From NCBI GenBank assembly GCA_016858145.1, contig JAEHOE010000115.1, positions 364,069-428,068 on the forward strand: DNA of 64,000 nucleotides, read 5' to 3'. Of the stretch, positions 1 through 10,658 are shown piece by piece. This stretch comes from Edaphochlamys debaryana. Its lineage: Eukaryota; Chlorophyta; Chlorophyceae; Chlamydomonadales. The notes below the pieces were generated by a model. It was given only the letters and a program-made list of their open reading frames with translations, made no database searches and had not been told where the DNA came from. The position numbers were made by a program, and so were the translations under genes. Every line of letters begins with the position of its first letter. Positions within the stretch are counted from its first letter, which is position 1.

Positions 1-75
1 TCCCAAAGGCGTGCTCCGGGCTACGCGTTAGCCTCCCCTTAGCACTCATGCTGGCCTCGCTCCCCCCACTCGCAG

Positions 76-3000
76 CCCCACTCCTTTGAGGTGGACGTGG
101 ACACCAGCGGCTGGGGCGACTACGTGCGGGGAGGCATCGTGGTGCAGGTGGAGAGGGTCTCGGACGAACTGAAGTGGGGCATGCAAGCGCGTTGCAGGCA
201 AGGGCAGGGTTGAGCAACAGCCTGCTTTGGTCTGGTGCCGCAGGTCAAGGAGCCCAAGAAGCTTGCCTTCAGGACGCTGGAGCAGGTACGTGCAAGGTCC
301 TGGGCCGTGGAGTGCGGGGTGCATGGCAGGGCGGGGTGTGAGGAATCGCTGATGGCGTTCCTGTTGGTCTGTGCTCTCCCGACCGCCGCGCTCTTCCCTC
401 GTCCAGGCCCTGCCCGACCCGGGTGAGTTCCTGCTGACCGACTTCTCCAAGCTGGACCGGGCGGCGCAGCTGCACGCCTCCTTCCAGGCCCTGGACGCAT
501 TCGAGGTGGGCTTGGGGTTGAAGAGGTCAGCGCTGGGCGCAAGCCCACTTGACGGGCGCGTCTCTTGCGTCTCCCCTGCTGTGTCTCGGTGCCGATCATC
601 TTACCTGTCTCTGTGACTTCCCGGCAGGCGGAGGCCGGTCGTTCTCCCCAGCCGGGCAACAAGGAGGACGCCGCCAAGCTGACCAAGCTGGCGGAGGGCG
701 TGGTGGCGGCCGCGCCCGCCAACTCGGCCGCCAAGGTGGAGGCGGTGGACGGGGCGGTGGCGGCCGCTCTGGCGCATTGCGCGGGGGCCGAGATCAACCC
801 CATGGCCGCGCTGTTCGGTGGGTGGGGGTTGGACGTGGGTGGCCGGGTGGTGCGGTGAGCTTGCAATCAGCTTGCGGCTAGGCTGGCTTTCTGATGTGGC
901 AGCGGCGCCTTTGCCAGCCTCCCGCAAGCACCCTTGCACGCACCCGGGCAACAGACCATGTCCAATTGCAGACTCCTTGCGCGGCCGCTTGGTGCCCGCG
1001 GATGGCGCTTTTTCAGATCTGATCGCGCTGGCCCCCGGCCTGCTCCGTAATTCGTGCAGGCGGCGTGGTGGGCCAGGAGGTGGTCAAGGCCGTGAGCGGC
1101 AAGTTCCACCCCGTGTTCCAGTGGCTTTACTTTGACTCCATGGAGTCCCTGCCCGACCCCGAGCAGCTGGCGGCGGCGGGCGGCGGCGGCGCGGACGAGT
1201 ATGCGCCGCTGGGCTGCAGGTGGGGGGCTTACTGCGTTTGCAGCTGTTTTGCCGCCTTAGCCCGCACTTTTTGCCCTGAGCCTCTGTCCACCTTGCCCGC
1301 ACAGGTACGACCCCCAGATCAGCGTCTTCGGTCGCACCATGCAGCGCCGCCTGGCCTCGCTCAAGCTCTTCCTGGTGGGTGGTTCCTGGCTGGGCGACAC
1401 CGTGAGAGGGGCAGGCAGTGGGACAGGCGCAAGCGGGTAAGGTAACTTGTCCTGCTCGGTCGTTGGCACGGGAGGCGCATGGGTCTTGCGTTTTTTCGCT
1501 CATCCTGGTGGGTCGTTGGTTGAGGGAGGCGCGTGGAGCCGGGGCTTGATGTCGTGGGGTGGGGTGCGGTTGGGCCAGGCATCTTGCGGTGTGGGGCGCT
1601 CGGCGCTGTGTTGTGTTCAGATACAGTGCCAGTAATACTGACCGATCCTTCGTCTTGTGCAGGTGGGCGCCGGTGCGCTGGGCTGCGAGTTCCTCAAGAA
1701 CTTTGCTTGCATGGGCGTAGCCTGCGCCCTGCCCGCCGGGGCCGCGCTCGCGGGCGCCCCGGCGCTGCCCCCCGGCCGCCTCACGGTCACGGACGACGAC
1801 GTGATTGAGAAGTCGAACCTCAGCCGCCAGTTCCTTTTCAGGGACTGGGACATCGGCAGGTGGGCCTGCGAAGGGAGGTGCAGGGCAAGTGACTTCGCTG
1901 GCTAGTAATGCTAACTGTTACGACGTTCACCCACCGGATACCCCACACCATCACCCACAGCTCCAAGTCGTCTGTGGCCGCCGCTGCCGCCCTGCGCCTC
2001 AACCCGGGCCTGGCGGTCACGGCGCTGCAGAACCGCGTTTCACCCGAGACGGAGACCGTGTTTGACGACGCCTTCTGGGAGGTGGGTGGCCCGCACGGTT
2101 GACTGGGAAGTGCCCGGGTGGGTGGTGCCCGGCAACGGCCCAGGGTTATCCAAACCTGCGCGGCCACGTGCGAACCCGTGGCTTCATGGTCTTCCTGCTC
2201 ACGGCTCCCGCCTCTCCTCCCCCTTCCAGGGCCTGGACCTGGTGGTGAACGCGCTGGACAACGTGAACGCGCGGCTGTACGTGGACTCGCGCTGCGTCTA
2301 CTTCGCCAAGCCCCTGCTGGAGAGCGGCACGCTGGGGCCCAAGTGCAACACGCAGATGGTGGACAGGGGCAGGGGCAAAGTGTGGAAGGCACTACTGCCC
2401 TCGTGGCTCTCGGGCAACCCACGCATCCCCCTCTGGTCTGGTTCCCGTGCGTTCCCACGTGGGCCTGGCTTCTAGGCAAGCGGTAACCGGTTGGACCGTC
2501 GTTACTCCTGTGCTGCATACCTGACATCGTGTTTCTTCGGCTCCGCAGGTCATTCCCCGCCTGACGGAGAACTACGGCGCCTCGCGCGACCCCCCCGAGA
2601 AGCAGGCGCCCATGTGCACCGTGCACTCGTTCCCCCACAACATCGACCACTGCCTCACCTGGGCCCGCAGCGGTGAGCATGCACGGGCATGCTGCGCAAT
2701 GTCGTGCAGGCGGGCCTTTTAGATGATTACAGGCCCTACGTTGCATTTGCACGGCACTTGGCTTCCTTTCCTCGTCGGGCGCCCATCTCTTGCTCCATTA
2801 ATGGATGGGCCCTGACTTGTTTGCTTTGCCTGAATGCTTGCAGAGTTCGAGGGCCTGCTGGAGAAGGCCCCCCGCGAGGCCGCCGCGTACTTGGCCGCCC
2901 CAGCCGAGTACGCGAAGACGGTGCGCGCCAACCCGGACGCCTCCGCGCGGCAGCAGCTGGAGTCGGTGGCTGAGGTGCTGCTGGACGGCAAGGCGGGCAG

Positions 3001-4660
3001 CTTCGAGGAGTGCATCACCTGGGCGCGCATGAGGTTCCAGGTGGGACTCCCTGCCTGGATGCAGCTACGTTGCGGGCCCGAGGGCAGAAGCTTTCTCCCC
3101 CAAGGGCCTTCCTGACCGCCTCTTTGTGCCCTCTCCTCGCTAGGACTACTTTCACAACCGCATCGCCCAGCTGACCTACACCTTCCCCGAGGACGCCACC
3201 ACCTCCACCGGGGCGCCCTTCTGGTCGGCGCCCAAGCGCTTCCCCAAGCCCCTCAACTTCGACCCCGCAGACCCCGCGCACGCGGCCTTCGTGCAGTCCG
3301 GCGCCATTCTGCGGGCTGAGGTGTACGGCATCCCCCGCCCCGCCTGGGCTGGCGATGCCTCCCGCGTGGCGGCCGTGGCTGCCAGCCTGGACGTGCCGGC
3401 CTTCGTGCCCCGCGCGGGCGTGCAGATCGAGACCGACCCCAAGGCGGACCGCAGCAAGCCCTCGTCGGACCGAGGTGCGTGCTGCCTGGGGTGTCGTGTT
3501 CTTGCAACCTGACCTGATCGGGGCCAACCTGGCCTGTACTCACAGCGTGGAGGGGGACTTTCTGATCTTCCTGCTTTTGTTCCGGACCCAGGCCACGACG
3601 ACGAGGCGGTCATCGAGACGCTGCTGGGGAAGCTGGAGGGCGCTCTGGGCAGCCTTGGCGGGGGCTTCAAGCTGAGCCCTATCCAGGTCCGTGTCCAGCC
3701 CTGACATGGATACCTGGCGTTGCTCATCCGGCCACCCCAAGTGACACCCTGGTATCATGTGTGCAGTTCGAGAAGGACGACGACACCAACTTCCACATGG
3801 CGCTCATCGCGGGCCTGGCCAACATGCGCGCGCGCTGCTACTCCATCCCCGAGGTGGACGCCCTGCGCGCCAAGCTCATCGCCGGCCGCATCATCCCCGC
3901 CATTGCCACCGCCACGGCTGCGGCTACGGGTAAGCAATTCCCAGCTGAATGGCCAGCATGGCTTGTGATGCAGGTGGTCACCTTGTGCGTCTGCCTCTCC
4001 CCCAGGGCTGGTCTGCCTGGAGTTCTACAAGGCGGTGCTGCCCGGCAAGCCCCTGGGCGCCTTCCGCAACACCTTCGCCAACCTGGCGCTGCCGCTGTTC
4101 GCCATGGCCGAGCCCATCCCGCCCAAGTCCACCACCTACAACGGCCTGACCTGGAGCCTGTGGGACCGCTGGACGCTCGAGGGCGACCTCACCGTGCAGC
4201 AGGTGCGCCCCGGTAGAGCAGCGAGTGCGCGCTTGTAGTTGCACAGACCGGCCTTTGGTGCGGCCCCCTTTTTCATGTCAAACTTGACGCACCTTTCCCC
4301 GCAGGTGCTGGACTGGTTCCAGGGCAAGGGCCTGACGGCCTACTCCATCAGCTGCGGCCCCGCCCTGCTCTACAACAACATTTTCCCCAAGCACGCTGAG
4401 CGCCTGGGCAAGAAGATGAGCGAGCTGGTGGTGTCGGTGGCCAAGGTACGCGGGCCGTCGACTGCGCGTACCGCTGTGGGCTATCGCTGTTCGGCTTGTT
4501 GGGTCCCCCGTGACTACTCACCATGCTACCGCTCGGACGCCCCTTCCCTGCCCAGATGGAGCTTCCCACGCACCGGGACCACTTCGACGTGGTGGTGGCG
4601 TGCGAGGACGAGGACGGCGAGGACCTGGACGTGCCGCTGGTGTCAATCAAGTTCCGGTGA
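76..4660 (+). CDS. UBA1: Ubiquitin-activating enzyme E1, C-terminal ~810 residues (5' end outside window)
   Basis: E1 adenylates ubiquitin with ATP, loads it onto a catalytic cysteine as a thioester and passes it to E2 enzymes. Seventeen exons can be read: 76-147, 244-285, 407-505, 628-817, 1060-1219, 1305-1374, 1663-1859, 1961-2081, 2230-2358, 2549-2672, 2844-3040, 3144-3474, 3592-3686, 3767-3929, 4006-4202, 4305-4445 and 4556-4660. All have GT-AG borders and together give 811 codons including TGA. In order I see the first catalytic-cysteine half-domain ([14 protein letters not shown]), the active adenylation domain with nucleotide loop VGAGALGCE and DNVNAR, the crossover and catalytic cysteine in PMCTVHSFP (codon 2615-2617), the second catalytic-cysteine half-domain, and a C-terminal ubiquitin-fold domain ending VSIKFR. 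Bases 1-75 are the 3' end of an intron. The first ~250 residues of a typical E1 lie upstream. UBA6/UBA7-type paralogues are not formally excluded. Confidence 0.95.
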
Positions 4661-5185
4661 CTCTGGCAGAGGCCCGGCAGCGCGCACAGACCCGAGAGCG
4701 CAGGCAGTGCGCGCAGACCAGGGAGCGCAGCAAGCGCTGGCAAGGGCGGCTCGGGCGGCGGCGCTGAGGTCGGGGCCTCAAGCGCGGCGGCGGGCGGAAG
4801 TGGTCCTGGCCTGGGCGGCACGGAGCGGCCAGTTGGATCGGCAAAGCTCGAGGCTACTTCGGAAGGCGGAGACGTGGTTGCAGGCGTGGATGCAGGAGGT
4901 GTTGAGGTGGCGGGAGAGCTGCATGGCACTGCGCAGGATGGAGAGGGTGAGCGCGGGCGCTGCTGCGTTGTGACGTAGGCGCTCTCGTAGGAGTAAAACC
5001 CCTAGACAGCGGTTGGGAACTGGGGACGAGCTGGGGCTGAGCAGGGTGGGGAAGGGCAGTCGCTCTTGCGTTACCGCGTTATGGCACGACTCGACTGGAG
5101 GGCTGATGCAGTTCGGCGGGCGGCATTAGCGTTTGACATGCAAGGCTTGCACCCTGCAGCACGGAGACGCATTGCGTAGGGGGTT

Positions 5186-5430
5186 CTATGCTCGCAGGGA
5201 CCGTGTGGCGTAGTCATGACGACGACGAAGGGGGATGCAGTTGAACGGAGCTAAGCGCAACTCCACAGAAAGAGGAGAGGTAGAGCGAAATGCAAGAGCA
5301 AGCTACCGCACGGGAGATCCTAGGCGCCGCACCACGCAACGCGTTCGGAGACGCCACTTAACTTTCCTATGCCGTCTTGTAGTGCCGAGGCCCCCAGCGT
5401 GTGTCTGCAGGCGTCCGCGGGTATCAGAAC
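5186..5430 (+). repeat. Diverged dispersed repeat, copy 1 (partner 28308-28540)
   Basis: The segment starts GCTCGCAGGGACCGTG, contains GACGACGAAGGGGGATGCAG, and ends near GAGGCCCCCAGCGTG followed by TGCAGGCG. The same blocks occur in the same order at 28308-28540 with many substitutions and indels. It looks like an old transposon remnant; no protein was recognised. Confidence 0.55.
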
Positions 5431-5606
5431 GTCGCGCAAGCTCATCTGCACAGCGGAGGTAAAGAAGGGGTAAAAGAGGCCAGTAAATTGCGAGTTGTTC
5501 CTACAACACTGGCGAGGTACTACTTGCAGCCCTGCTCTTGAGAGCAGTGTCACAACGACCATGCAGCCAGGTGGCCGGTGCCCAGGCAGGACTTACCTGT
5601 ATACTG

Positions 5607-5635
5607 TAGGCCCGGACCCGCCCAGCATCATCATA
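5607..5635 (+). repeat. 29-bp exact dispersed repeat, copy 1 (partner 25708-25736)
   Basis: The 29 bases are identical at both places and run from TAGGCCCGGACCCG to CAGCATCATCATA. Flanks differ on both sides. A transposon end is possible but not shown. Confidence 0.6.
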
Positions 5636-5899
5636 AAGACCGCTGCGAGGAGTGGAGATGGGGTGCGGGCAGCAGGGAGTTCCGGGGGTGGCTGGCAAAG
5701 ACGACGTAAGGTGATGCAGCTTTTGCTGAACTGGGGACGACAGGGGACCCCCGGGGGTGTGGCCCACACAGTGTGTGTGTATCCCCCCCGAACCCCGGGT
5801 GTGGGCCCGGCGGGTGTGCGGCCCCGGGGTGCGGACCTGACTGACTCCACGCAAGCCAATAGCGCACACATCGGAAGCTCCCACACGGCGACTTGCTAG

Positions 5900-6372
5900 G
5901 CCAGCGACAACGACGTCGACAAAATCTTCAAGGACATCAACCGCGTGGAGCGGATTACCGAGCTGATCGTTGAGAACACCCCCATGGAGGACCCAGGCCG
6001 GCTGCTGCTGCGGGGGGTTTCGGACCAGATGGCCGACCGGCTGAAGTCGGGCGACATGTCAGGCCTGGGCCCATCGGGCGCCAGCCAGCTTAGCGCGTCA
6101 GTCCAGCGGTGCTGGAAGGGTGAGGGGGGCTGGAACGTCGTGCTGGGGGTGACGACCGCACAGCGGGCGGAGTTCCGCCTGCGGGCTAAGGAGGTGCGGG
6201 AGGCGAGCGGGGTGGTGGTGGCGCCCTACCTCACGTAGGGAGGGCGCTGCGGAAGAAGCGGCAGCCAGTCTTCGCTAGGCTCCGCACAAAGGGCCTCAAG
6301 CCTCGCTGGATCAAAGGGGCGGATATCCTGTACTTAGAGGGGGAGGGGTGGATGCGGCAAGGTTATCTGTGA
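5900..6372 (+). pseudogene. Retroelement ORF1-like C-terminal domain, frameshifted fragment
   Basis: The open frame begins after CTAG at 5899 (ASDNDVDKIFKDINRVER) and continues through SVQRCWKGEGGWNVV and TTAQRAEFRLRAKEVRE to a TAG at 6236-6238. From about 6240 homology resumes in another frame (RALRKKRQPVF, KPRWIKGADILY, GWMRQGYL) and stops at TGA, 6370-6372. The same protein module occurs on the minus strand at 52637-52975, where the region is uninterrupted, so this copy has one frameshift near 6236. The module resembles the basic C-terminal domain of non-LTR retrotransposon ORF1 proteins. That assignment rests on motif resemblance alone. Confidence 0.6.
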
Positions 6373-8850
6373 GCCCGGGGGCATGGTGTGTGGCTGTCCA
6401 GCCCTTGCGGTCGGTGGCCCACGGACGGGCGGGGACACTCCCCTTGGCGGCTCCCTAGCTGAGGCTTCGTTGGTGATAGCCGTGGCTCACCGCCCTGGTG
6501 GGCTGCTGTTAGGGGGCACCCAGGCTTGCAGGCGGCAAGCCCGTGTGGTCGACCAGCCGGTCGGAGCGTTCTGCGCTTAGACCCCCTCGAAGGGGTCCCT
6601 CATTGTAACCACCGATGACTAGGCCAGAAGGATCGTGTCCGCTGCGCCGTATGTACGCCCGGCAACCGGCACCAAGGCACAACAATGCTACCGTCGTGCA
6701 CGAACCCGCCCGCATCCCCCGCCTGCCATCCCCCTGCACCCGCGTGGCCGCCTATCCTTCCAAATGAAAGGCCACAAGGTCCATTCGGTCTAGTGCTGAA
6801 CGTCAGGCAGGTGACGCTGGGGGCCGCCGAGGGCACGCGCAACTCCGGGCCCCTTGCGTCACCTTGCGTCCATGGCAACATCCAATAGGGTGAGCCAGGT
6901 AGTGCCACGCGTGGCCTAGGGGTGTGGCGGGTCCGGGGTGCGACCCGGCCACTTGCATGGAAGGAAGTCCGACTGTTACGAAGTAATTGAAGCAGAGGGC
7001 TCCGAGAAGTTGAAACTCCAAAGCTAGTGGGCCGACATGCGCATCTGGCGACGACCTCGAGCCTCGGGCAACTCGCGATGTTCAGCTCAGAGTGGCACGG
7101 CTAGTGCGCGTAAGAGCTGTGCTGGGTTTCAGGAGCCTGCGGCTGCGTGATGAAGGGGGATAATGCTGGCCCGAACCCCGAAGGTCAAGGTAGGTGCTGG
7201 GCCCGGCGAGGGAGTGTCGGTCCGGCGTGCACGAGCGAGGCACGAGCTAGCTCAGAGCGGCACAACTAATGAGTCTACGACTTGAGCTGTGCTACGCAAG
7301 CACCTGCGCGGCCCCGAAGGTGTGAGGCGTGCGGACGTTGTTCCGAGCACGTAAGAGCGAGGCCGAGCGCGAGGGCAAGCTCGCTCTGGGCGCGCCAAAG
7401 CGGCCTCTGAAACGGTCAAGCGATAACTAACTATCTTTTCAACCACGCGAAGCATTCGATGGGGCGCCAGGGCGCGAAAAGATTCCCCGGTCACGTTTTT
7501 GACCGTTGGGCATGCCGGAAATGCTTTCGCACAGCGCACACGCGGCGACCCAAGTGCCGCACCTAGCCCCGTACGTCAGGCATGTGTCACTGCAAGGTCC
7601 TGTTGGGGTCAACGGAGCGCGATGCTGACAGTATCTCGCTCGGCGCTCGCTCTCTCGAGTCCCCGCCTGTCCCCGCCGGCAACAGGACCTCCGTCGCAAG
7701 CGTCCGTATCGCTAGGCGGGGTCGGGCGCGCGATTCCGGCCTCTCCGCGTGCGCAAGACAATTGAAGACACATCCGGGGCGTTCCGACACCGATCTCCAC
7801 TCAAGTACGTCCCCCCACTCAAGTGGCCCGGTGGCGGAACAGGACCTGCGTGGACCCACCTTCCGACCGCCGCACGTAATGCTCAGGCACCCAGGGGTTC
7901 AGACCTTGTCAATGGCCCCATCCTCCGTCCACGCCGACGCGTCTTCCCGAGGCAAAGCTCCTCCGACGGGCCGCGCGTGCCACGCATGGTGCACTAGGCG
8001 CAGTGCGACAGGATGCCCGACGCTAGGCTTGCTGCGACAAGCCGCGCCTGCGGCCCCTGGGCTGCCTGCGACCCACCGGCGACCCACCAGCGAACCACCG
8101 GCCATGCTCACCCCAAAGTCCCACTTCCAAAAACTAGACCGAACGGCACACGCAGCACGGCACGCCGTGCCCCCCAGAGCACCCCCCGTCTCCCCGGACG
8201 CCCCGGCCCGCTCACCCCACTCCCTCGCATGCAGCCGTGCCAGCCAGTGACTATTGATTTGGGGCTGGTTCAGCCGCGATAGGCTTGTCCCATCCATGGG
8301 CATGGTGGGCCCATCCATGGTGAGCCTGCTGGCACTGAGGTCATGACAAATGCCTCATCGCTTCCCATATCGCCTTTGCTGCCACGCCGCGAGAGGTTAG
8401 CACTTGCTACATTGCCCCTATTGCTCCCTCGGCGAACGCCTGACCTCAGAGGCTAAGGTATGGCTACCTAGAGTGGCGTATTTCTTGTTTGGGTAACGGT
8501 TCGCTCAAGCTCGGTGTACACCCGCACTCGCGAAGGCTCCGTTCTAGCCTTGGCCTACAAGCGCTTAGTATACACGCTGTATTCAATGTCAGTTTTGGCC
8601 CGGCGCTGGGCTCAAAAGCTCACAAAAGTGGGGGAGCATAAGTCCGGCCTCTCTCGCAAAGGCTCTCTCATCTGCAAGCCCCGGCTGGCGCGGGGGACCC
8701 CCTGCGGGGCTCCCCCCCGCCCCCCGGTGGCTGTGCAAATGAAAGGCCAAAAAGGGGGGCAAGCCCGGACTGCTGCGCAGCTCAGTGGTTCTTGCAGCAG
8801 CCGCTCTGGCAGGGGCCCGACCGTCCGCGCCGACGAGGAAGGGCAGCGTT

Positions 8851-9046
8851 GGGGAAGCGTGCAGCCTGGGGAAGCGTGCAGCCTGGGGAAGCGTGCAGCC
8901 TGGGGAAGGGCAGCCCCTGGGGAAGGGAAGCGTGGGGAAGCGTGCAGCCTGGGGAAGGGCAGCCCCTGGGGAAGCGTGCAGCCTGGGGAAGCGTGCAGCC
9001 CCTGGGGAAGCGTGCAGCCTGAGGGAGGGCAGCTTGGGGAAGGGGG
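8851..9046 (+). repeat. 17-bp minisatellite
   Basis: Tandem and partly shortened copies of GGGGAAGCGTGCAGCCT, interspersed with a variant GGGGAAGGGCAGCCCCT. About ten units are visible. It encodes nothing convincing in any frame. Confidence 0.85.
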
Positions 9047-9104
9047 CTTGGGGATGATAAGGAAGGCAGACTGAGGAAGTTACCGGATGCGTCTTGAGCG
9101 GTTA

Positions 9105-9395
9105 TTAGGAATGACGCATTACAGGGTTGCGGCCAGCGGGCAGCAAGCTGCCGGCCCCGCACAAGGGGGAGAGAGTCAACTTCCCCCGACCCCAGGCGTA
9201 CCCTAAGGGAATGTCCAACACCGAGGCAGCCACCTACTCCAACCCAGCCTTTTTAGGAATGACGCATTACAGGGTTGCGGCCCGCGGGCAGCAAGCTGCC
9301 GGCCCCGCACAAGGGGGAGAGAGTCAATTTCCCCCGACCCCAGGCGTACCCTAAGGGAATGTCCAACACCGAGGCAGCCACCTACTCCAACCCAG
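9105..9395 (+). repeat. Tandem duplication of a 148-bp unit
   Basis: Unit 1 (9105-9252) and unit 2 (9253-9395) both start TTAGGAATGACGCATTACAG and end near CCACCTACTCCAACCCAG. Only a few substitutions separate them, so the duplication is recent. Confidence 0.9.
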
Positions 9396-9810
9396 ACAGC
9401 GACAGTCTCAGCCCGAGTGGGCTAGCTACATGACATCATCACAAGCACCTGAACCACGCCGAGTCAGGGGGAAGGCGGCTCGACATCCGCAGGGGGGTTG
9501 TACCGCGGCCTCCCGGCGACGCCGCCCAGGAAAGGGTGCTCGGGCGGAACGTCTCTCCACTTCTTACTGAAACCTTGACCACAGTCTTCCGCAAAGGAGC
9601 GAACACGAGCCCAGAATTCCGCAACCACTTGCAAACCAAGTCGAGAAAGGGTGGCGCGCCCAAGCGGGGCACCTGTCTCCGGGCGGGCGGCATAGAGCCA
9701 CTGACGTCCCCGCTCCAGAGCAGCCACCGCAGCCAGGCAGACCACATCCCAAGTCACACCAGACACGCCCATAGGCGGAGTCACGACTTGCCGACATGGG
9801 TCCCCCTGGT

Positions 9811-9849
9811 CCCCCCCCCCTTCCCCCCCCCCTTAATGAGGGGGGGGGG
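9811..9849. repeat. Poly-C/poly-G inverted homopolymer
   Basis: C tracts at 9811-9820 and 9823-9832 are followed, after TTAATGA, by a G tract at 9840-9849. The second C tract and the G tract can pair as a perfect 10-bp stem. This could also be an assembly weak point. Confidence 0.7.
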
Positions 9850-10142
9850 CACTCGTGTTGTGCGATGTTATGCGTTGTTCATAAGATACTGGGCGCAGGG
9901 CCTAAGTTGGCGATATGTCTGTCAGCTCTCCGGCGGCTCGCAAGCGGTCCCACCCCGTGCAAACCAGACGGATACAGACCTGTGAGTGACGTGAGAATGA
10001 CGAGCACACCCTATCTAGCGCCGCCCGAGGAGCGCAGACAGCCTGCAATAGGGTGAGGGGGGCGGGGCGGGGCAAGAAGCCGGCGCGGGGCCGGGAGACG
10101 AGCAGCCGGTACGGAGCGAAGAGCACGTACCCACCCCGAATC

Positions 10143-10164
10143 GCATGGCATGGCATGGCATGGC
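10143..10164 (+). repeat. Short GCATG tandem repeat
   Basis: Four consecutive copies of the pentamer GCATG. Microsatellite-scale, no other role seen. Confidence 0.8.
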
Positions 10165-10658
10165 ACACACGCCAACACGGGGTAATTCCGGGGGGCTTCA
10201 CCGCCCGAAGAGCCTAACGGCGCGGCTCAGACTTAAAATTTGAAAGCGGATTCGGGCTCCTTTGACCGAGCTCTTTCCAAAGGAGGCATGCGGTGGCATT
10301 TATTCAAGGCTTGCCCCTCACCCCTCACTGCCCCGCGAGTGTGCCTTCCTTTTCACCCCTGCCGCGGAGAAGGGAACACCCCTGTGAAGCCCGTGTGTAG
10401 GCAGCAGGGGTGCAGCAATCGAGTGGCGTTACCAGTACTGGGCTGGGCGGGGCTGGCAAGCGAGCAGGCGGGTGGCTGCCAGCTTACAGGTGAGCGCCGT
10501 GATTGGCGGGCTCAGCGATCTGCGACCGGCCTGAAGACTCCAGTTTAACTGTTGCTGCCCAACGCATACTCGATAGCTATTAACTCTAGCAAAGCAGAGC
10601 GAAGCCATGCTTCGATCTTTCCAAACTTTTGTTTAGTGGCCTTCGCTCAGTTCACACA

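Larger units (their letters stand above)
4661..5899. other. Gene-free spacer after the E1 gene
   Basis: It holds the E1 3' untranslated region and anonymous GC-rich DNA. I see no TGTAA motif in the first 400 bases after the stop. Two dispersed repeats lie inside it (5186-5430 and 5607-5635). No splice-consistent coding exon was recognised. Confidence 0.5.
6373..10658. other. Gene-poor repetitive spacer upstream of the fucosyltransferase
   Basis: I found no exon set with coherent phase here. Long open frames around 7582-8250 lack recognisable protein character. The stretch holds a minisatellite (8851-9046), a 148-bp tandem duplication (9105-9395), a C/G homopolymer hairpin (9811-9849) and a short GGCAT repeat. 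The promoter and 5' untranslated region of the 10659 gene must lie at its right end, but no clear core element is visible. Confidence 0.5.

Noticed and set aside
1838..2752. Open frame of 304 codons on the minus strand
   Set aside because: It lies antisense to well-supported E1 exons and introns and has no recognisable protein character.
7582..8250. Open frame of 222 codons on the + strand
   Set aside because: High GC makes long chance frames common. Composition is Arg/Pro/Ala-rich with no motif and no splice partners.
9240..9262. Telomere-like TTTTAGG
   Set aside because: Occurs once per copy at most and not in tandem; chance match to the TTTTAGGG telomere unit.
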